Positions 59,948 to 64,000 of a stretch of 64,000 bases of DNA are shown piece by piece (within the stretch, counting starts at the first letter, position 1; every line of letters starts with the position of its first letter). Source of the stretch: Hofstenia miamia (Eukaryota > Xenacoelomorpha > Acoela); contig SCFE01000030.1 in the NCBI GenBank assembly GCA_004352715.1, positions 1,763,997 to 1,827,996 on the forward strand, in the 5' to 3' direction. The position numbers and the translations under genes were made by a program. The notes under the pieces were generated by a model. That model did not search any database and was not told the DNA's origin. It saw only the letters and a program-made list of their open reading frames with translations.

Positions 59948-60184
59948 TTAAATATTTTTGGATGTCTTTGTAGATATGAAATAGTCGTTATCAAGATTTT
60001 TTGCATTTATTAAAACTAGAGAAAATCTAGTTGAACTGTCGAGGTACGAAATTGCTTGTTTTAATTGGTTTATATTAAATAGAGATTTCAAAGAAATCCA
60101 TGCTTCATACAGGCGGTTATATATTTCCACATCTTTTATTTGTAGATTTTCCACACATTCAACAAGAATATGAAACTTGTATGT
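59948..60184 (-). CDS. Possible terminal exon of an unrecognised minus-strand gene
   Basis: Minus-strand frame of about 78 codons with ordinary amino-acid composition for a protein ('ENLQIKDVEIYNRLYEAWIS', 'LKSLFNINQLKQAISYLDSS'), preceded by a good acceptor (ATTCTTTCAG) and followed by stop and an AATAAA. Predicted mostly helical. The frame continues a little upstream of the first Met, as expected for an exon. I do not recognise the family and found no further exon to the right in the window, so a chance frame in AT-rich DNA is possible. Confidence 0.35.
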   Translation of the reverse strand, partial: TYKFHILVECVENLQIKDVEIYNRLYEAWISLKSLFNINQLKQAISYLDSSTRFSLVLINAKNLDNDYFISTKTSKNI

Positions 60185-60189
60185 GCACT

Positions 60190-61690
60190 GAAAGAATTCT
60201 TCATTGTATTACACAATTTCTTAAATGAATGTATCGGATGTAGCATGTAAACAATATAAGTATCAAGCAAATAATGCGTATCCTATTCCTCAACAGGTTT
60301 AGGAAAGTCATATTTACTTGTTTAATATTATGTCAACTAAATATATATTTTTTAACAGCTACGTGTAGGGAAAATAATTCACTTGTAGTATTCTATAGCA
60401 TAAACATTCATTATGCTACGTTGAAATTTTGTTAGAAAAATATGACACTGAAGAGTAGATATTTGAAATAGTAAACCGCAAATCGAATAGTTGGGCTTGG
60501 CTAGCATCAACTTTTCTGTTTTGGTTAGCACGTCAAAACCCCCCTATTCATGTTTTTTAATATTTGCAAAATCTTCAAAATAACGAATTTATCAAGTACT
60601 TTACATGTAGGAATATCTATGCAGATAGAAAGAATCCCTCTAGGCTCCATGAAAAAAATTTATAGACTCCTTTGGACAATTCTAAAAGTTATTGAATTTT
60701 GTACTTTTAAATTTCTTTAACAAATTAATGTAAAGAATGCTTTGAAACGAGCATCCATTAATTTAATGTATGCCCATTTGAAATAGAAAATTTCTTTTTA
60801 CTCCCCTAGGATTCACTCCACAGTGACCAATGAAAATAAATTTCCTAATTATGCCGCCAGAATCGCGCGTGAGTTGTACACGTGATTTATACGCGTAAAC
60901 TCAATTTTCTATAACTTTTTTGCGTTTAAAATTAATTATTTTATTTGTCAAAGAATTATTTTTTAAACTTTTAAATTGTTGAATTTTTAATTCTGTCTTG
61001 CATGTTTGAAGAATTAGTTTTGTAAATCGACTTAGCCAAGTTTTCTGTTACTTTTATAAAGCTAAAATGTACAAAACGCAAATCCAGGCCTTATCCTGTG
61101 TAAGTGTCATTGCAAATATGTACAATAATTCATTAGTAATTGTACTGTCTTATACAAAATAATTCGAATATTGTTATTAATGTAGCAAGTTGTGTTTTTA
61201 CTCGAATCAGCATTTTTAAATTAGTGACTTTGTAATAATTTTTCGTTTCAATAGAATCGTAATAATAAATATTTGCCATTCGTTGCTGAAATTCGCAATA
61301 ACTATGCCAATATTATTTTTGTATTTTCTAATATTTTACTATTGAACATGGTGATTACATTAACTCGGCTGGTATTAATGCAAACTGAAAATATCAATGA
61401 GTATTTAGCATGTAGCATGTAAAACATGCCATCTAACAATTGATGACACGAAATATTACATATGCAATCTGTGCGATGCAGAATTATGCAATAAATAGCC
61501 TTGTTCGGGTTTCTTTCTCAATTCTTGGATAACCTGCACTCATTCCTGCATCATTTCATTACTTTGTGCAATGATTGTGTAGAAAGCGATGGAAAACATG
61601 TTATCCTCACTGCTATCAAAGGTATTCATACTGGAACGACTGCTACTATTCACTGAGACTTTTCCTTCGAACTACAGAAGCTACGGGAAA
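60190..61690. other. No gene seen
   Basis: AT-rich spacer of 1.5 kb. No ORF, RNA gene or repeat that I can support. Confidence 0.4.
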
Positions 61691-61713
61691 GCTTTGAATC
61701 TTCAAAGCAAACT

Positions 61714-62121
61714 ATGGATAACGTCTCCAATTCTTTAATAGAAATTCGTAATGTCATTAGAACACTCAAAGGTCAACAGGATGCAATGCCGAAAAGTATA
61801 TCCAATAATTATCCTCATCGAGCATACAACCCTTGCGTGATTAGCGTTCGCGGTTTATCCGAATCGAACAATGCTACTGGTTTACAACAATTAAATGACA
61901 ATAAAAAAGTAATCGATGAAATCCTCTGTTTTATTTACCGTAATTGCCATCCCACTGATGTAAGAAGAGTAGGGCGAGCTAATGACTTGAAACCTAAAAC
62001 ATTATTAGTGACTTTTCAGTGCTCATTTGATGCCCATATTAACGTACCTTCCGGCGATTATGCCTACTCTCCCAATAAGCCGTGGATGATTTCTGACCTG
62101 AAAACCAAGAATTTTTGCTAG
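61714..62121 (+). pseudogene. Non-LTR retrotransposon ORF1-like fragment (family G)
   Basis: 135 codons: a coiled-coil-like start ('NSLIEIRNVIRTLKGQQDAM'), then 'VISVRGLSESNNATGLQQLN' and 'DVRRVGRANDLKPKTLLVTF'. The 'V-x-G-L-x-E ... R-V-G-x...P-R-x-L-L-V-x-F' order is that of the RRM-like part of non-LTR ORF1 proteins. Cut short at a TAG. Confidence 0.65.
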
Positions 62122-62554
62122 CTCCGCCGATTATCCCGACCCCAAATTTGAAATCATGACGATGATTTTTTTCAAGTGTAATTTCAGGAAAACGATCAAA
62201 CACGGAAGTTATTTTGTGTTTCTCAAGTATGTGCGATGGTTAAGAGGAGGCTAAATTTCTTGGATTTTAAATTGTTCATAAATAAAGTGTTCTACTAGTG
62301 TAAATCACTATGCATGTACAAATATATACCTTAGCTTTATTGTGTTTGCAATAATTAGCAGAATGCAATGACTCGGAAAATATGGATTAAGGATGCACCT
62401 GGCCAATTAGCCGACCCCAAAATTTTAGGCAATATTTTGGGTCCAGAAAATCGGCTTAATCGCCAGGAGGTACGGTACTGTGGCAGCGGCTCATAATTAC
62501 GCAATCATCAACATCTTTATGACGCGACTTATCGTCTCAAAAATTTAGGCACGA

Positions 62555-63190
62555 GAGTATGCTTTTTAAGAGACATAGAGAGCTGATAGAACAAAGACTG
62601 GTGTAATAACAACAACCTATCGATGAACGAAGAAAAAACTGTTGAAATGATTTTTTCTAAGGGTAGCTCTCCTTTGACTACTACACAATACCCATCTGGC
62701 AAACTCTTTCGAGCCATTAAAATCCTTGGAGTGTACATTGATAATGCCTTGTCATTTGAAGAACATGTCTCAAGGCTTCTACGAAAATGCAGAAGCAAAA
62801 TGTTCCTTCTAAATAAGTTAAAGGCACAAGGTTACTCCTTACGCGAGCTCAAGATACTTTACACTGCTTTGATATTGCCAAACATAACATATTCGGTTTC
62901 AGTATGGGGAGGATGCAGGAAGTCATTACAGCAAATCAGACACACTATAGAGGAAGTCAATGCGACTGGGATATACGGATAACTTTGAATCTATCGAAAC
63001 AATTGTGAGAAAGTCAGATGAAAAGCTGTTGAAGAGAATGTACTATGAGGACCATTTACTATCAGATCTAGAACCTGGAAGAAGTGACTATGCCTCTACA
63101 AGTCTCCGGGAACGTTTACCATCCTCTGAAAGAGATATTGATAGGAGATTTACGTTTATTTTTCCAAACAGATTCTTCAAGAAATACTAG
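62555..63190 (+). pseudogene. Non-LTR reverse transcriptase C-terminal part (family G)
   Basis: Starts in the part after the YADD box ('WCNNNNLSMNEEKTVEMIFS' over a frameshift), with 'IKILGVYIDNALSFEEHVSR' (LGV-x-D, 62720-62770), 'LNKLKAQGYSLRELKILYTA', 'TYSVSVWGG' and a tail 'RLGYTDNFESIETIVRKSDE' in a second frame to a stop at 63188-63190. Fingers and palm are missing. Confidence 0.8.
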
Positions 63191-63454
63191 CATTCTCGCT
63201 GTAACCTCCACTGTCTACCATATTCAATGATTCTCGGGTTCACACGTTACGAAATCATCAATCTAGAAATTGTCTCCGCTTCCTATTTGCATTATCTACT
63301 TCCAAGTCTCCAACCCTTACCAAAAACACCGACACGAAAGGAAGACCACACCAGAGCTATCACGTCTGTGAAATGCCGCAAATAATTCTGCAAGTGAAGT
63401 GAATTTTATGATAGTTTGTAAATTTAGTCAGTTTGATGTGTTTCATTCTGAAAT

Positions 63455-63492
63455 AAAGATAATTTCTAATTTCTAATGTCTAATTTCTAAAT
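63455..63492 (+). repeat. 'TTTCTAA' tail of family G
   Basis: After 'GAAATAAAGATAA' come five repeats of 'TTTCTAA/TGTCTAA', a likely 3' tail of the non-LTR element. Confidence 0.7.
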
Positions 63493-64000
63493 CTCTTCGA
63501 ATTCGAGGTAGAAAGTTATTCCAATTAGAATCAGGAGCATGGTGTAAGACTCATTGACTAGAATATTGCACAAACAAATCAGTATCCATGCCTACCATTA
63601 TATTTTTAAATGCTCAGGCAATACTGCTTAAACTTGACGAACTCAACATTGAAGTTAGTAACTACGCTCCGATCTTATTTAAATATGTGAAAGCTGGTTA
63701 AACGAAGGCATTCCTAACTCCTTCGTGAGTATTCTTGATATGGATCACACCCAAATGCTGTTCCTGTCATTATAGAATGTCTGTTCCTCATTATTCTTTC
63801 AAANAATTATCAATGTTATTGAATTGTAAACATTTATCTGAATATAGAATCTCTTATCTTATCTTATCTTATCTTATCTTATTTACTGCTCTATACTATT
63901 GCGATTGATTGGAAATTTAATTATTAGCGCACTCCTGCCACTTACACCTAAATCGTCATTCCGTTGATAATATTTCTTCCCTAAAAAATATATTTGCGGC
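63493..64000. other. Window end, no gene seen
   Basis: Holds a (CTTAT)n microsatellite at 63851-63883 and a single N at 63804; the microsatellite may be the tail of another non-LTR copy. Otherwise nothing recognised. Confidence 0.4.
63851..63883 (+). repeat. (CTTAT)n microsatellite
   Basis: Six to seven pentamer units. Confidence 0.95.

Overview
The window is AT-rich genomic DNA from an invertebrate animal. It has spliced metazoan genes, dense and mostly decayed transposons of many classes, and several assembly gaps. The phylum cannot be fixed from the sequence alone. Host genes are few: the first coding exon of an endophilin-B (SH3GLB-type) gene on the minus strand, an intact single-exon ALYREF mRNA-export adaptor on the minus strand, and a complete six-exon Spinster-family (SPNS) transporter on the plus strand (40078-59690, 455 aa by my exon model). 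A possible terminal exon of another minus-strand gene lies tail to tail with SPNS.

Region by region: 1-3.7 kb holds a rearranged non-LTR retrotransposon in the endophilin-B first intron, then ALYREF. From 4.1 to 5.1 kb there is a hAT-like MITE split by a near-palindromic MITE. From 5.3 to 32.1 kb there is a nested pile of Ty3/gypsy-type elements. Copy B (5.3-7.5 and 16.7-19.4 kb) is split by a 9.1 kb AT-rich block with inverted ends. That block carries fragments resembling a Polinton/Maverick-type capsid-like gene and a second small decayed ORF. Fragment E is the decayed third ORF of a gypsy element. Element C is the most complete: two LTRs, tRNA-Trp-type primer site, gag, pol and a third ORF. 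Fragment D is an integrase remnant of another lineage. From 32.6 to 36.2 kb there are foldback repeats and a 2.2 kb DNA element inserted in the tip of a small MITE. From 36.6 to 39.5 kb there are three non-LTR retrotransposon fragments.

The SPNS gene covers 40.1-59.7 kb. Its introns hold an endonuclease fragment, an R4/Dong-like retroelement beside an ATT microsatellite, a CR1/jockey-like element, a hAT element with an 8-bp target duplication that contains a Penelope-like element, a THAP-domain DNA transposon with 75-bp inverted ends, and an internally deleted Tc1 element. The right end (61.7-63.5 kb) is another non-LTR remnant.

The strongest candidate for an unusual system is the virus-like block at about 7.55-16.7 kb. 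The second is the third ORF shared by gypsy copies C and E. Part of the 7.55-16.7 kb block is probably a false duplication, because its two near-identical halves end exactly at the two sides of a 1000-N gap. All calls come from reading translations and motifs by eye; no database search was possible.
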